A DNA stretch of 64,000 nt from Armillaria gallica (GCA_037576215.1 JBANDB010000003.1:5022001-5086000); one strand, 5' to 3'. Shown: positions 1-10,123, counted from the first letter of the stretch. Notes: generated by a model from the sequence alone, not told the origin. A program made the numbers and translations.

Positions 1-542
1 GGAACGACTAGAAGTGTCCAAACCAGCACCTGCAAAGACATCCAATTTAGGTTCAGATAGCACGAGGTAGGAGAGCTATGAATACTTACCCAGTCCCTTC
101 CCATAAAATACCGTCGTATTAAGCGTACCGCTGGCCGAGTGGATTCCGACAAAGTTTCCCCCGCTATTCAGATGTTTTTGAAACGCGGTCTTTCCTGTAT
201 CATCCAAGACTAGTACAGTACAAGAGTCAGCCCCAACGGTCTTGAAGCTATAGTAAAGATAGAGGGCGTACCTCCTCCTGTGGTGTTCAAGAAAATAACG
301 ACATCATATCCCTCTAACCCTGGTCTGTAAAGACCCCCTCGTCCCCTGCGTTCTCAAAGTCGAGGTTCACCACCGAACCTCTGGCTCGTAGAGCTTGGAC
401 AGCCGTGGGTACTGAATCATGTCGAAAGCCGGCAGTCGCAGTGTACACCAGTGTTCTGGCTGTTTCCCCGAGAGCAGGGGTCGTACAAGTCGATAAGAGT
501 GTTAGGAATAGTAGGCGGCAGGGCGGTGGTGGTGGGAATCAT
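1..542 (-). pseudogene. ThuA-like domain gene, copy 1 (partial, frameshifted)
   Basis: This is a minus-strand relative of the intact ThuA-domain gene at 47573-48861; it begins at the ATG at 540-542 and runs off the left edge of the window. The paralogue's segments are recognisable: signal-peptide region, the ThuA core (NTTGGG in place of STTGEV), then VLDDTGK and GGNFVGIHSASG, with splice sites still in place (donor gtaagt, acceptor tttgcag at about 33-96). Two lesions break the frame relative to the paralogue: an indel in the first 45 bases of coding sequence, and loss of one G of a GGGG run (plus positions about 318-321), which creates an in-frame stop after DQG. The 3' part lies outside the window and cannot be judged. 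I infer a decaying paralogue; a sequencing error could explain one lesion but hardly both. Confidence 0.75.
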
Positions 543-1209
543 ACTACTGCATAGTGTCAAATTTCGAGCTTTTTATGCCAGAGACAGCCAGTCGCTGCTT
601 GAGTTCTTGTATGGATTTACTTCATTTCCGTGGGGAATGGTGGTACATATGCTAGCGGTGTTAGCAGGTAGCACCATGTCGCATTTGCCCTAGATGTAAC
701 CTATTAAGAGCGGTCCAAGAAGAGGCGAGAGCTGCATGTGAACTGATGCAGGGAGATTACGTCCCAAACCCTTCGATAACATAGTGGGGGACTCATAGGA
801 GCGATCGTTTGGGTTCGTTATGCTGGGATGTCCTGATGTCGGCCCCGAGTGTCAGGCTCACGTAGGTTAGAAACATTGAGACAGAAAAGAATAAGGCAGC
901 AGTGATGTTCTTGACCACGCCAGTCAAAACGCGGCACGACAATAGACACACCCTTTCTCCACCAGAATCTCGCGCTAAAAAAATCACAAAGAACTGAAGA
1001 AGAGGCGGGCAAAAAAGATGATTCCAAAGGAGGCGGCCCGAATCTAGCGTGTGCTTGTTCGTGCCTAGCGAATGAATTGCGTCGGGGATGCCTCCGGCTG
1101 GGTTTGATCAGCGTGCCGAACGGACACGCGATTAAGTACGCGTCATGTCGCCGGCAGAAATTGTATACTTAACCATCTTCTTCCGCCAGATCAAGCCATT
1201 ACCACCGCC
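543..1209. promoter_or_regulatory. Divergent spacer between ThuA copy 1 and dehydrogenase copy 1
   Basis: No credible gene is seen here. The left part (543-720) matches the 5' flank of the intact ThuA gene at 48862-49040, so it is a ThuA promoter remnant. The right part (about 1067-1209) is identical to 4021-4163 in front of dehydrogenase copy 2 and is the probable dehydrogenase promoter; it contains TGTATACTTAACC about 45 bases before the ATG. Confidence 0.5.
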
Positions 1210-2183
1210 ATGTCCATCGCCAGTATACGAGCATCCAACGCCTCTATATTCTCCTCCCTGACCGCACCCACCGCCGTCTTCTTTGGGGGTACTGCCGGAA
1301 TCGGCCAAGCCATGGCCCAATCGCTCGCCTCCCATACCCAAGGGAACGCCAATATCATCATTGTCGGACGAAACGCCAAAGCTGCACAGGAGATTATCGA
1401 TTCATTTCCTCGTCCGTCTTCTTCAGTGAAACTTATCCGCGAATTCGTCTCATGCGACGCCAGCCTCATGTCCAACGTCGCCAGTGCTACAGAGGAGGTG
1501 AAGAAGCATCTTGGGGAAAAGAAGGTGGACTTTCTCGTCCTCACGACCGGATATCTCACCACGGCGGGAAGGGAAGAAACAACAGAGGGAATGGACAAGA
1601 AAATGGCGGTCACATATTATGCGAAATGGAAGTTTGTTAAGGATTTACTAGGTTCGTTGAAAGACGAGGGATCCAAGGTGGTGTCTGTCATGGCACCTGG
1701 AAATGGGGGGAGCATCGATGTGGATGACCTGGATATGAAAAAGAGTTATTCTGCCATAAAAGTGGGACTGAGGATACCGACATACTTGGATTTGATGTCT
1801 GAGGTGTGTATTACTATCCCTCGCAATAAGCGCTCTGTACATTGACGCACATCTAGGCCTTCGCACAGCGGTACCCCCACCATTCGTTTATCCACGCCTA
1901 TCCCGGAGCTGTGCGTACGAACTATGTTTATGCATCTCCTTCCGCCATATTCCGATACACTGCACCGCTCATTATGGGCCTGACATATCCATTTACGATC
2001 TCACCAAAAGATTGCGCAGAGTATATGTGGCACGGGACCCTGCAAAAGGCAGCAGGCGCGTTTAGAGTCGATAACAGAGGCGAGGATATGGGAAAGAAGC
2101 GGTATTTTGGGGATGAAGAGCAGAGGCAAAAACTTTGGGACCATACGGCTGCAATGGTAGAAGTAGCACCGAGGCATGAATAA
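1210..2183 (+). CDS. Short-chain dehydrogenase/reductase, copy 1
   Basis: NAD(P)-dependent oxidoreductase of the SDR family; the substrate cannot be told from sequence. Exons 1210-1803 and 1857-2183 flank a 53-base intron (gtgtgt...ctag) and give 306 residues. The N-terminal Rossmann motif reads FFGGTAGIGQAMA (about residues 24-36), a variant of TGxxxGIG; VGRNAK follows the second strand. The active-site YxxxK appears as YSAIK (about residue 178-182) just before the intron. After the splice the protein continues AFAQRYP...HAYPGAVRTNY, the usual region behind the active site. The start is supported by a good context (accgccATGTCC) and by a Rossmann fold beginning about 20 residues in. Copy 2 at 4164-5137 is nearly identical. 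A fungal secondary-metabolism or detoxification role is possible but not shown. Confidence 0.9.
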
Positions 2184-2325
2184 GCGGATATATACCACAT
2201 CTGTAGGATAGGATTAATGATAATTGTTCTAGAGCACATTACCCTAACAATGACCGAGCTGAGCATGCTGAGCAGTCTGGGATATATTCACGCTGCGTAT
2301 GAGCAAAAAGGCATCATTGTTGGAA

Positions 2326-2667
2326 TCACATAGTGTCTATATGCTTGTATCCATGCATCTAAGGGTCGAATGAGTACAAAGTATTGGATCTGACGAGTTA
2401 AAGGCGCACCTTGTTTTCCTTCAACATGAACAGGTACTTGTCCACGAGCCATTTACAGTTCTCGTAGTGATTGACGCCCTCTGATCTGTGACACTTTTCG
2501 AGTTCATCTCGCACCAAGCGAGCCTCCATCGCTTTGACCCATGATTCACGTATGTGCTCTTCCCGGGCTTCTAGCTTGGATGTTCCTCGACTTAGTATTA
2601 GTGCAGGGCACAGGAGAACGAAAGCACCTTTGATTGCAGCCTTCTGCTCGTCCGTTACAGAGGTCAT
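2326..2667 (-). CDS. NADH:ubiquinone oxidoreductase 12 kDa subunit (NDUFB10/NUO-12.3-like), copy A
   Basis: Small accessory subunit of mitochondrial complex I. From the ATG at 2665-2667 the spliced protein is 82 residues: MTSVTDEQKAAIK, a 42-base intron ending ctaagtcgag, then GTSKLEAREEHIR and ESWVKAMEARLVRDELEKC...GVNHYENCKWL, and after a second intron (gtgcgcc...cccttag) a last exon reading MHGYKHIDTM, stop at 2326-2328. The ESWVKAMEARLVRDELEKC and GVNHxExCKxL blocks and the GYKHID tail are typical of the fungal 12 kDa subunit. Copy B at 5271-5613 differs at only a few residues. Unlike copy B, the sequence upstream of this ATG is natural for only about 30 bases and then becomes ThuA intron sequence, so copy A probably lost its promoter in the duplication and may be silent. 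Confidence 0.75.
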
Positions 2668-2696
2668 GGTTGCAGGAGGCAAGTAGTAGATTAGCG

Positions 2697-3632
2697 ATCC
2701 CTGCCTCTGATCATACACTTTATTTTTACCAATAGGATGAGGCTCGCCTTGATTGAAACGCCGCGTCCTGTCATCCAGTACAAGACACATATCAGCCATA
2801 TTCTTGACGTACTGAGCGACGCATCCACATCAGTATAATTCGATTCGTCTACTGGATGGCACCCACAGATCTGGGATCTGATTTGAAAGTGTACCTTGGC
2901 TGCAGAGTCAGTCGGAGGGTTTGTCATTGCAGATGCGAAGCACACATTTCATCACGGACTGCCAGCCAATCGGTGGGAAGGTTCTCCGTACTAGGATGAG
3001 ACGCGTCCAACACCACAATGGCCTGAAAGTCGTTCAGTGCTATTGCGTGTTACTTCATGGGGAACTTGACCGTACGGCATTTTGAAGCCCGGGATGATAA
3101 TCAAAATAAGCACCTTCACAGACATCCAGTTCAGATTCAGATAACACCAGGTAGGAAATCTCTGAATATTCCTCATCTAGCTCCTTTCCATAAAACGCAG
3201 TCGTATTGAGCGTACCACTGGCGGAGTGAATTCCGACAAAGTTTCCTCCGTTATTCAGATAATTTTGGAACGCGGTCTTTCCTGTATCGAAGACTAGTAC
3301 AGAACAAGAGTCAGCCCCAACGGTCTTGAAGCTATGGTAAAGATAGAACGCGTACCTTCTCCTGTGGTGCTCAAGAAAATAACGACATCATATCCCTCTA
3401 ACCCCTGGTCTGTAAAGACCCGCTTGTCCCCCGTGTTCTGAAAGTCGAGGTTTACCACCGGACCTCTGGCTTGCAGAGCTTGGATAGCCGTCAGTATTTA
3501 ATCATGTCGAAAGCCGGCGGTCGCAGTGTATATTAGTGCTCTGGCTGTTTCCCCGAGAACATGGGTCGGGCAGGTCGATAAGAGTGTTAGGAATAGTAAA
3601 GCCATGAATCCGCAGGTCGTGGTGTGAATCAT
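2697..3632 (-). pseudogene. ThuA-like domain gene, copy 2 (truncated)
   Basis: This minus-strand paralogue of the intact ThuA gene at 47573-48861 starts at the ATG at 3630-3632. It reads a signal peptide (MIHTTTCGFMALLFLTLL), then GETARALIYTATAGFRHD and immediately hits TAA where the intact gene has TCC. Further on, the splice donor after GKEL is changed from GT to AT, so that intron could not be removed normally. The gene ends inside the intron after GEPHPIG at about 2697, where complex I 5'-flanking sequence begins; the GRSFYTSLGH...ILGGI C-terminal block is missing. It is a clear pseudogene created or truncated by the tandem duplication. Confidence 0.85.
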
Positions 3633-4163
3633 ACTACTGCAAAGTGCCGGATTTCGGACTTTTTATGTCACTGACATTCAGTCGCTATCTGAGTTCTTGT
3701 ATGGATGTACATACGTGTTCATTCATTTCCAAGGGGATTTGTGGTGCGTAGGTTAGCGGTGTTGGACTCATAGGAGCGATCATTAGTTTCGTTATACTGG
3801 GAGGTCCTTATGTCGGCCCCAAGTGTCAGGCTCTCGTAGGTTGAAACAGAAAGGAACAAGACACCAGTGATGCTCTTGACCGAACGCGGCACGACAATAG
3901 ATACACCTTTTCTCCACCAGGCTCTCGTGCTAAAAAGGAATCCATAGCGTTGAAGAAGAGGCGAGTAAAAAAGATGATTCCAAAGATGGCGGCCCGAATC
4001 TAGTGTGTTTGTTCGTGTCTGGCGAATGAATTGCGTCGGGGATGCCTCCGGCTGGGTTTGATCAGCGTGCCGAACGGACACGCGATTAAGTACGCGTCAT
4101 GTCGCCGGCAGAAATTGTATACTTAACCATCTTCTTCCGCCAGATCAAGCCATTACCACCGCC

Positions 4164-5137
4164 ATGTCCATCGCCAGTATACGAGCATCCAACGCCTCTA
4201 TATTCTCCTCCCTGACCGCACCCACCGCCGTCTTCTTTGGGGGTACTGCCGGAATCGGCCAAGCCATGGCCCAATCGCTCGCCTCCCATACCCAAGGGAA
4301 CGCCAATATCATCATTGTCGGACGAAACGCCAAAGCTGCACAGGAGATTATCGATTCATTTCCTCGTCCGTCTTCTTCAGTGAAACTTATCCGCGAATTC
4401 GTCTCATGCGACGCCAGCCTCATGTCCAACGTCGCCAGTGCTACAGAGGAGGTGAAGAAGCATCTTGGGGAAAAGAAGGTGGACTTTCTCGTCCTCACGA
4501 CCGGATATCTCACCACGGCGGGAAGGGAAGAAACAACAGAGGGAATGGACAAGAAAATGGCGGTCACATATTATGCGAAATGGAAGTTTGTTAAGGATTT
4601 ACTAGGTTCGTTGAAAGACGAGGGATCCAAGGTGGTGTCTGTCATGGCACCAGGATATGGAGGGAGCATCGATGTGGATGACCTGGATATGAAAAAGAGT
4701 TATTCTGCCGTAAAAGTAGGACTGAGGATGCCGACATACCTGGATTTGATGTCTGAGGTGTGTATCACTATCCCTCGTAATCAGCACTCTAGTCATTGAT
4801 GCACATCTAGGCCTTCGCACAGCGGTACCCCCACCATTCGTTCATCCATGCCCATCCCGGAGCTGTGCGTACGAACTATATTTCTGCATCACCTTCCGCC
4901 GTATTCCGATACACTGCACCGCTCATTATGGGCCTGACATATCCATTTACGATCTCACCAAAAGATTGCGCAGAGTATATGTGGCACGGGACCCTGCAAA
5001 AGGCAGCAGGCGCGTTTAGAGTCAGTAACAGAGGCGAAGATATGGGAAAGAAGCGGTATTTTGGGGATGAAGAGCAGAGGCAAAAACTTTGGGACCATAC
5101 GGCTGCAATGGTAGAAGTAGCACCGAGACATGAATAA
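4164..5137 (+). CDS. Short-chain dehydrogenase/reductase, copy 2
   Basis: This is the tandem paralogue of the gene at 1210-2183, with the same two-exon structure (4164-4757 and 4811-5137, 53-base intron) and 306 residues. GGTAGIG cofactor motif and YSAVK (YxxxK) active site are intact. The first about 160 codons are identical at DNA level to copy 1; differences start at APGYGGS (APGNGGS in copy 1) and continue through the intron and second exon, mostly conservative (I/V, V/I). Both copies are open and probably both functional. Identity stopping abruptly inside an exon suggests gene conversion rather than simple recent duplication. Confidence 0.9.
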
Positions 5138-5270
5138 GCGGATATATGCCACATCTGTAGGATAGGATTAATGATAATTGTTCTAGAGCACATTACCCTA
5201 ACAATGACCGAGCTGAGCATGCTGAGAAATCTGGGATATATTCATGAGCAAAAAAGCTTCATTGTTGGGA

Positions 5271-5613
5271 TCACATAGTGTCTATATGTTTGTATCCATG
5301 CACCTAAGGGTCGAATGAGTACGAAGTATTGGATCTGACGAGTTAAAGACGCACCTTGTTCTCCTTCAACATGACAAGGTACTTGTCTACGAGCCATTTA
5401 CAGTTCTCGTAGTGATTGACGCCCTCTGATCTGTGACACTTTTCGAGTTCATCTCGCACCAAGCGAGCCTCCATCGCTTTGACCCATGATTCACGTATGT
5501 GCTCTTCCCGGGCCTCTAGCTTGGCTGTTTCTCGACTTAGTATTAGTACAGGGGTACAGGAGAACGAAAGCACCTTTGATTGCAACCTTCTGCTCGTCCG
5601 TTACAGAGGTCAT
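5271..5613 (-). CDS. NADH:ubiquinone oxidoreductase 12 kDa subunit (NDUFB10/NUO-12.3-like), copy B
   Basis: Complex I accessory subunit, 82 residues. ATG at 5611-5613, MTSVTDEQKVAIK, 43-base intron (gtgctttc...aagtcgag), then ETAKLEAREEHIR, the ESWVKAMEARLVRDELEKC and GVNHYENCKW core, an intron beginning gtgcgtc, and a last exon VHGYKHIDTM ending at 5271-5273. The first intron is one base longer than in copy A (43 versus 42), yet both splice to the same phase, which supports the model. This copy has a full upstream region (5614-5888) shared with the divergent enoyl-CoA isomerase, so it is probably the expressed, ancestral copy. Confidence 0.8.
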
Positions 5614-5888
5614 GGTTGCAGGAGGTAAGTAGTAGATTTGTGTCTGTTTTGCAGGAGCTTTCGTTGCCGGTTATCCCGCAAACGTCACTTGCCCCATAAT
5701 TCGAACCATATTCTGGGGCAAATCGCGGTGAATTCTTTCCTGCGCTTACGCCTGTTATACTATCTATACTGGCGAGTCCGGTCTTACTATATACTCGCCG
5801 ATCCAGCGGAGAATCACATGTCGGTCCTGAGTAACCGGTCCAACTCCTCTCACTGCCAGCGCTTTTCGTCTCTCTACAATCTCCTACC
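5614..5888. promoter_or_regulatory. Shared divergent promoter, complex I subunit B / enoyl-CoA isomerase
   Basis: These 275 bases separate the start codons of two divergent genes, so both promoters must lie here or overlap the genes. No TATA box or clear binding site stands out. Copy A lacks this region. Confidence 0.45.
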
Positions 5889-7019
5889 ATGACATACCCA
5901 CTCAGTCTTCCTGCTCACGGCCCTCTCATCACCCTTACCCACCGTAAGCATTCGCTTTCAGGATTCTACAGCGAATATTGACGCGTCTTTACAGCCAATG
6001 AGTCGCTCTGGATCATCGAACTGCACCACTCGAACGACAACCGCCTGACACTCGAAATGGTTGACTACGGTATCAAGCCCGCCCTAGACGCCGTGGAAAG
6101 AGACTGGCGCGAACAGTGGAGGACCGCTCAGCAGAATAAGGACACGGAAGGCGCCAAAGGAGCACTGATATTTGTTGGTGCTAGGAACCAGGACAAGTTT
6201 TTCAGCAATGGTATGTGACTGTAAAGAGCATGAGACGGTGGCTCACCTGCGTCCTAGGACTTGATTATCCTAGTGTCGTTGCCAATCTTAACTTCTTCCC
6301 AGGTAAGCAGACATATGTATAGTAGTTAGGATGGTAAGATCCGATCCATTTGAACAGTCACATATAATCCTCTTCTTGCGAGGCTGTTGACCTTCCCGAG
6401 TGCGTAGTATCCTTGGTTTGATGAATCAGTATGATAAACTAAGTCGCTTCCTTCAGTACCAACTATCGCTGCTATTAATGGACACTGTTTTGCTGGCTCA
6501 ATGATGCTGGCTCTAGCATGCGACTACCGTGTCATGACTGATGGTAGCAAGAGACGCGCATGGATGTGCATGAATGAGGTGGGGCAGTTGTAACGTCTTC
6601 CATCTTCCCAGGTTAAAAACGATTATTATCAGGTCCTCTTTGGTGCTATCTGGCCTCTCTCGTTCGCAGCCATCCTTCGGGCCAAGATTGGTGATGGTCG
6701 GTTGCATAGAAAAATAGCTTTAGAAGGTCATAAATTCACTCCAAAAGAGGCTTTGGAGGCTGGGCTTGTGGATCATATCGTCGCCGGGAACACCGCTGAT
6801 GTGTTAGCTAAAGCAGAAGAAGTAGCAAGAACGAACAGTGTAAACGCGCGACATGGCGTTTGGGGCTTGATCAAGGTATGGTCCATACAATACTCCTTGA
6901 TGCGTTGCCCTCATACTACACAGGCTGATCTATATCGAGACACCTTGGAAATGATGCAGCAGCATTCGCGCCCGATGAACCCTCAACTCGACGACGCGGC
7001 GGCACGGTCCCGCCTATAG
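5889..7019 (+). CDS. Peroxisomal enoyl-CoA hydratase/isomerase family protein
   Basis: Crotonase-superfamily enzyme, most like fungal delta3,delta2-enoyl-CoA isomerases of peroxisomal beta-oxidation of unsaturated fatty acids. Seven exons (5889-5943, 5995-6210, 6258-6302, 6358-6399, 6457-6578, 6633-6875, 6924-7019) join to 272 residues. Visible features: LWIIELHHSNDNRLT near the start; the acyl-CoA/oxyanion region PTIAAINGHCFAGSMMLALACDYRVM; and FGAIWPL followed by RKIALEGHKFTPKEALEAGLVDHIV. The protein ends in SRL, a type 1 peroxisomal targeting signal. The position corresponding to the catalytic glutamate of hydratases is hard to assign without alignment, so isomerase versus hydratase is left open. 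Confidence 0.85.
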
Positions 7020-7765
7020 TGAAGAAGTCTTGGCTGATGATGCTTAATATCGACACCATGTGTAAAGATCGGTGTAACAAATTTTCCAACGAACCTTGCG
7101 TGAAACTCTGTGTCGTGTACGACGCAAATCATCGGAACAATCGAATAGTGTAACTATCCTACGAACAACATCTGACCGGCGAATAACAGGTGCTTTATCT
7201 CTTGCTCAATCTTTATTCTTGATAGAAGTTCTATTGTGCCGGCAGCCGACGAATACGCATGAGCAGCTGCGCATGGACACACGGCCTCCGGGTCGTTACC
7301 TGCTCAACGTCCATTAATATTACTCCGCAGCTACCTCAATTTGCTTGGAAAATGCGATAAATGTTAGTTGTGGCCTTTCTCGAGGCAAGTTATTCCTCCA
7401 ACGTGTTTTTTTTTGCGGACATTTGGTGTGTAAGCTCAATTTTGCAGCACCTGAGCTCGTCCATTTCACGTGGCCCGGGGAAGCTGAACAGATCACCATC
7501 CCTTTTTGTTTCTCCGTTTCGCGGAAGGAAAGTACTATTCGGGGTAACTCGCCGATCACCGCAACATTCAGGTCCCGCATACTTATACGATCACAGACTC
7601 TCCTTCGTTACGACCTCATTCTTTCTCCCCTTTCCCAGTGTTTTGCCAGTGACGTTGTCTGTTTTCCTCAAGGCCGGGCCTTTGACTGGTTTCCTTTAAA
7701 ACTTTCATTTTCAATCCACCACCACCCAACATTCATCTCATTTCCCCCCCTCTCCTTTTCCTAGT
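7020..7765. other. Intergenic region before aspartic protease 1
   Basis: No gene recognised. The last about 180 bases (7590-7765) are strongly pyrimidine-rich (CTTTCTCCCCTTTCCC, TTTCCCCCCCTCTCC) up to the protease ATG, a common 5' flank in filamentous fungi. Confidence 0.4.
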
Positions 7766-9706
7766 ATGAACCTCAGTCTTTCTTTCTACGCGCTTCTGGC
7801 AGGCGTTCTTCTTGCTCTGTCCGCCCAGGATGCGGACGCCCACCCGGTCGTTAAGCGCGGCGGTAGCGTCACACTCCCTCTCAAGCGCATTCAGCAACGT
7901 TCAGATCTTCACCCCCAGATCGTACGTCTCGCCTCAAAGTTCTCTTCTTCATCTCTAATTCTATTGCCCCCAAATAGCTTCACCAGCAAAACATCAATCG
8001 CGCTCTTCGCCGTCTTGCTCGGATGACTGGCAGGCAGGCTCCCTCTGACGCTGAACTTCGGCGCAACCTCGAAAAGAGGGTGGCGTCGTTGGAGAATGAT
8101 CCAGTCTACAAGCGGTACCACAGGTACATTCCACCCGGGAACTCCAAGCGTTTCAATCGGGATGGGGTAAGCGGTAGTCGTGTCAACGCGGTCGTTGGCA
8201 GGAAGCATCACCATAATCAGTGACTAAACATTCAGTGCGGGTTTTCTGCGCGGGAGTGCTGATGAACGTTTTTAGAGGCAACAACACTGGTTCTACCACT
8301 GCAACTAGCGCTGGAAACTCAACTGCAGCGGCTGCTTCTGGAACTAATGGAACCACCGCGGCTAGCTCGGCGAGTGATGCTGCATCTTCTGATGTCACGC
8401 TTGCAAACACTCCGACGACCGCCAATTCACTTGGACTCGACATTGAGTGAGGCTGTTCAATTGATATCTGTTGACCAGTAGCTAAACTTGCTTTACTTTC
8501 AGATCCGCTGATGTTGGTTACCTTGCGACGATCCAAATGGGCACACCTCCCCAGGATTTCTTGCTGCTCATGGACTCGGGATCTGCTGATACTTGGGTTG
8601 GTGGGGAGAACTGCCAATCAGAGGACGGTGGAGATTGTGTAAGTTCATACTCTCCTACTTCTCCACCGATTCTAATCGGTTGTTGTTAGGGTAATCATAA
8701 TTTCCTTGGGTCAACCAGCTCCAGTTCATTCCAGGACCAGAACACACAATTTGAAGTTACCTACGGTACTGGTGCTGTTCAGGGCACCATCGTCCAGGAC
8801 ACCGTGGTTGTGGCCGGTCTGAGTTTGGACGCACACACGTTTGGTGTTGCTACTGAAGAGACTGTTGATTTCTCTGCTGATACGACTCCCTTTGATGGCT
8901 TGATGGGACTTGCTCAATCCGTAAGTGTTGTTTTTTGTTGTCGTTTCGAGTTTGTCTCAATCTGATGATTCTTGTAGACGCTTTCAAACCAGGGTGTCTT
9001 GACGCCCGTTGAATCATTGGCTAAAGGAGGCCTTATTGATGCTGCGATCACATCGTTCAAGATTTCCCGACTTGCTGATAACCTCAACGATGGTGAAGTT
9101 ACCTTTGGGTGAGCGTCTACTCGCATCAAATTCTTTGGCCGCGAGATTGATCAAAATGCAGTGCCCTCGACTCTTCCAAGTTCGATTCCAACACTCTCGT
9201 CACCGTGGACAATCAAAGCCAAGACGGCTTTTGGGAGGGAGCTATGGATTCTATCACTGTTGATGGTACTGATTCTGGTCTCTCTGGTCGTCTCGCTATT
9301 CTCGACACCGGAACCACTCTGATCATCGCGCCCCAAAGTGACGCTGTTGCCGTCCATAAGCTGATCTCTGGTGCTCAATCGGCTGGTCAGGGTAGCTTTA
9401 CCATTCCGTGCACCGCCAACACAAGCGTGGCTCTCACTTTCGGAGGCCAAGAGTTCGCGATCGATGCTAGGGACTTGGCCTTCACACCCGTAGATGCCAA
9501 TGATCCTACGGGGGACTGTGTTTCCGGTATCGCTTCTGGGAATGTCGGAGCTGACAATGAGTGGCTGGTAAGCCAATGTTTTCTGGCTTGTCTGAGGATT
9601 GTTTGACTAACTAGATTCACTCTAGGTTGGTGATGTGTTCTTGAAGAACGCATACTTTAGTACCAACGTCAACGCTAACAGTATTTCTTTGGCAAAGCTT
9701 GTTTAA
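7766..9706 (+). CDS. Secreted pepsin-like aspartic protease 1 (A1 family)
   Basis: Secreted acid protease, polyporopepsin-like. Exons 7766-7921, 7978-8173, about 8278-8446, 8503-8638, 8690-8920, 8978-9108, 9162-9567, 9626-9706; with these junctions it is 501 residues, exactly as long as its neighbour at 10124. A signal peptide (MNLSLSFYALLAGVLLALSA) is followed by a propeptide with KR sites and a Ser/Thr/Ala/Asn-rich linker. The mature domain carries both catalytic motifs: LLMDSGSADTW and AILDTGTTLI. NFLGSTSS, FGVATEE, FDGLMGLAQS and VGDVFLKNAYFS are family blocks. The second intron is uncertain: the strong donor gtaagc at 8167 leads to a stop with either acceptor, whereas gtagtc at 8174 keeps the frame (acceptor 8235 or 8277). 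Confidence 0.92.
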
Positions 9707-10123
9707 AGTTTAAACCACCTTGAATTACAGAGATTATTTATCATGTCACGATAGTTAGGCTCTTCGGGATTGTCAATATAATAGGGGATTGAAGGACCAT
9801 TAATATTTGAGATTGTGTGAGTGTGCCTTGCAAAGCTAGCACTGCCACCGCGCGGGGTCGTGTCTTTTCCCCATTCTACAACAATGGTTCATTGTTCTTT
9901 GCCCGTCGTCGCCGTGTCAGATCATACGTAATCCGTATTGTTCTTTATCCACCATGCCTGATCGGACGAGTATAAAGTCCAACGTTCTACTCTGGCCACC
10001 TCATCGCCTCTTCCTCTCTTCCTTTCTTTCGCTCCTGGTTGAGCATTTTTTTTCTCCTCTGGGCAGGCGTTTTCCTCATCTACGACACATTCTTTTACTT
10101 GCTGAGCTATCAACGATTCAACG
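9707..10123. promoter_or_regulatory. Spacer and promoter of aspartic protease 2
   Basis: No gene seen in these 417 bases. A TATAAAG box lies at 9971-9977, about 150 bases before the ATG, followed by a pyrimidine-rich tract (10005-10060). Confidence 0.5.

Larger units (their letters stand above)
1..2697. repeat. Segmental tandem duplication, unit 1
   Basis: Unit 1 holds ThuA copy 1, dehydrogenase copy 1 and the complex I 12 kDa subunit copy A. The same gene order and orientation recur in unit 2 (2698-5640) at an offset of about 2.95 kb. The boundary with unit 2 is at about 2697, where the 5' flank of the complex I gene joins abruptly to the middle of an intron of ThuA copy 2. The left end lies outside the window. 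Unit 1 keeps about 120-135 bases (around 660-790) between ThuA and the dehydrogenase that unit 2 lacks. The intact ThuA gene at 48.9 kb has similar sequence there, so the difference is probably a deletion in unit 2. Confidence 0.85.
2698..5640. repeat. Segmental tandem duplication, unit 2
   Basis: Unit 2 repeats the order truncated ThuA (minus), dehydrogenase (plus), complex I 12 kDa subunit (minus). Corresponding positions are offset by 2954 bases at the dehydrogenase. Identity varies by region: about 1067-1696 versus 4021-4650 appears to be 100 percent identical over some 630 bases, whereas the stretches on both sides differ at several percent of sites and carry indels. The right end of the unit is where copy B's own promoter continues, at about 5630-5640. 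Confidence 0.85.

Noticed and set aside
1191..1613. Minus-strand 140-codon frame, repeated at 4145-4567
   Set aside because: Antisense to the dehydrogenase exon; it appears twice only because the gene is duplicated.
2398..2799. 133-codon minus frame joining ThuA-like and complex I-like sequence
   Set aside because: It reads through the duplication junction and through an intron of the complex I gene; not a real fusion protein.
5543..5890. 115-codon minus frame ending in the complex I gene
   Set aside because: Overlaps the shared promoter and starts of two well-supported genes; no family likeness.
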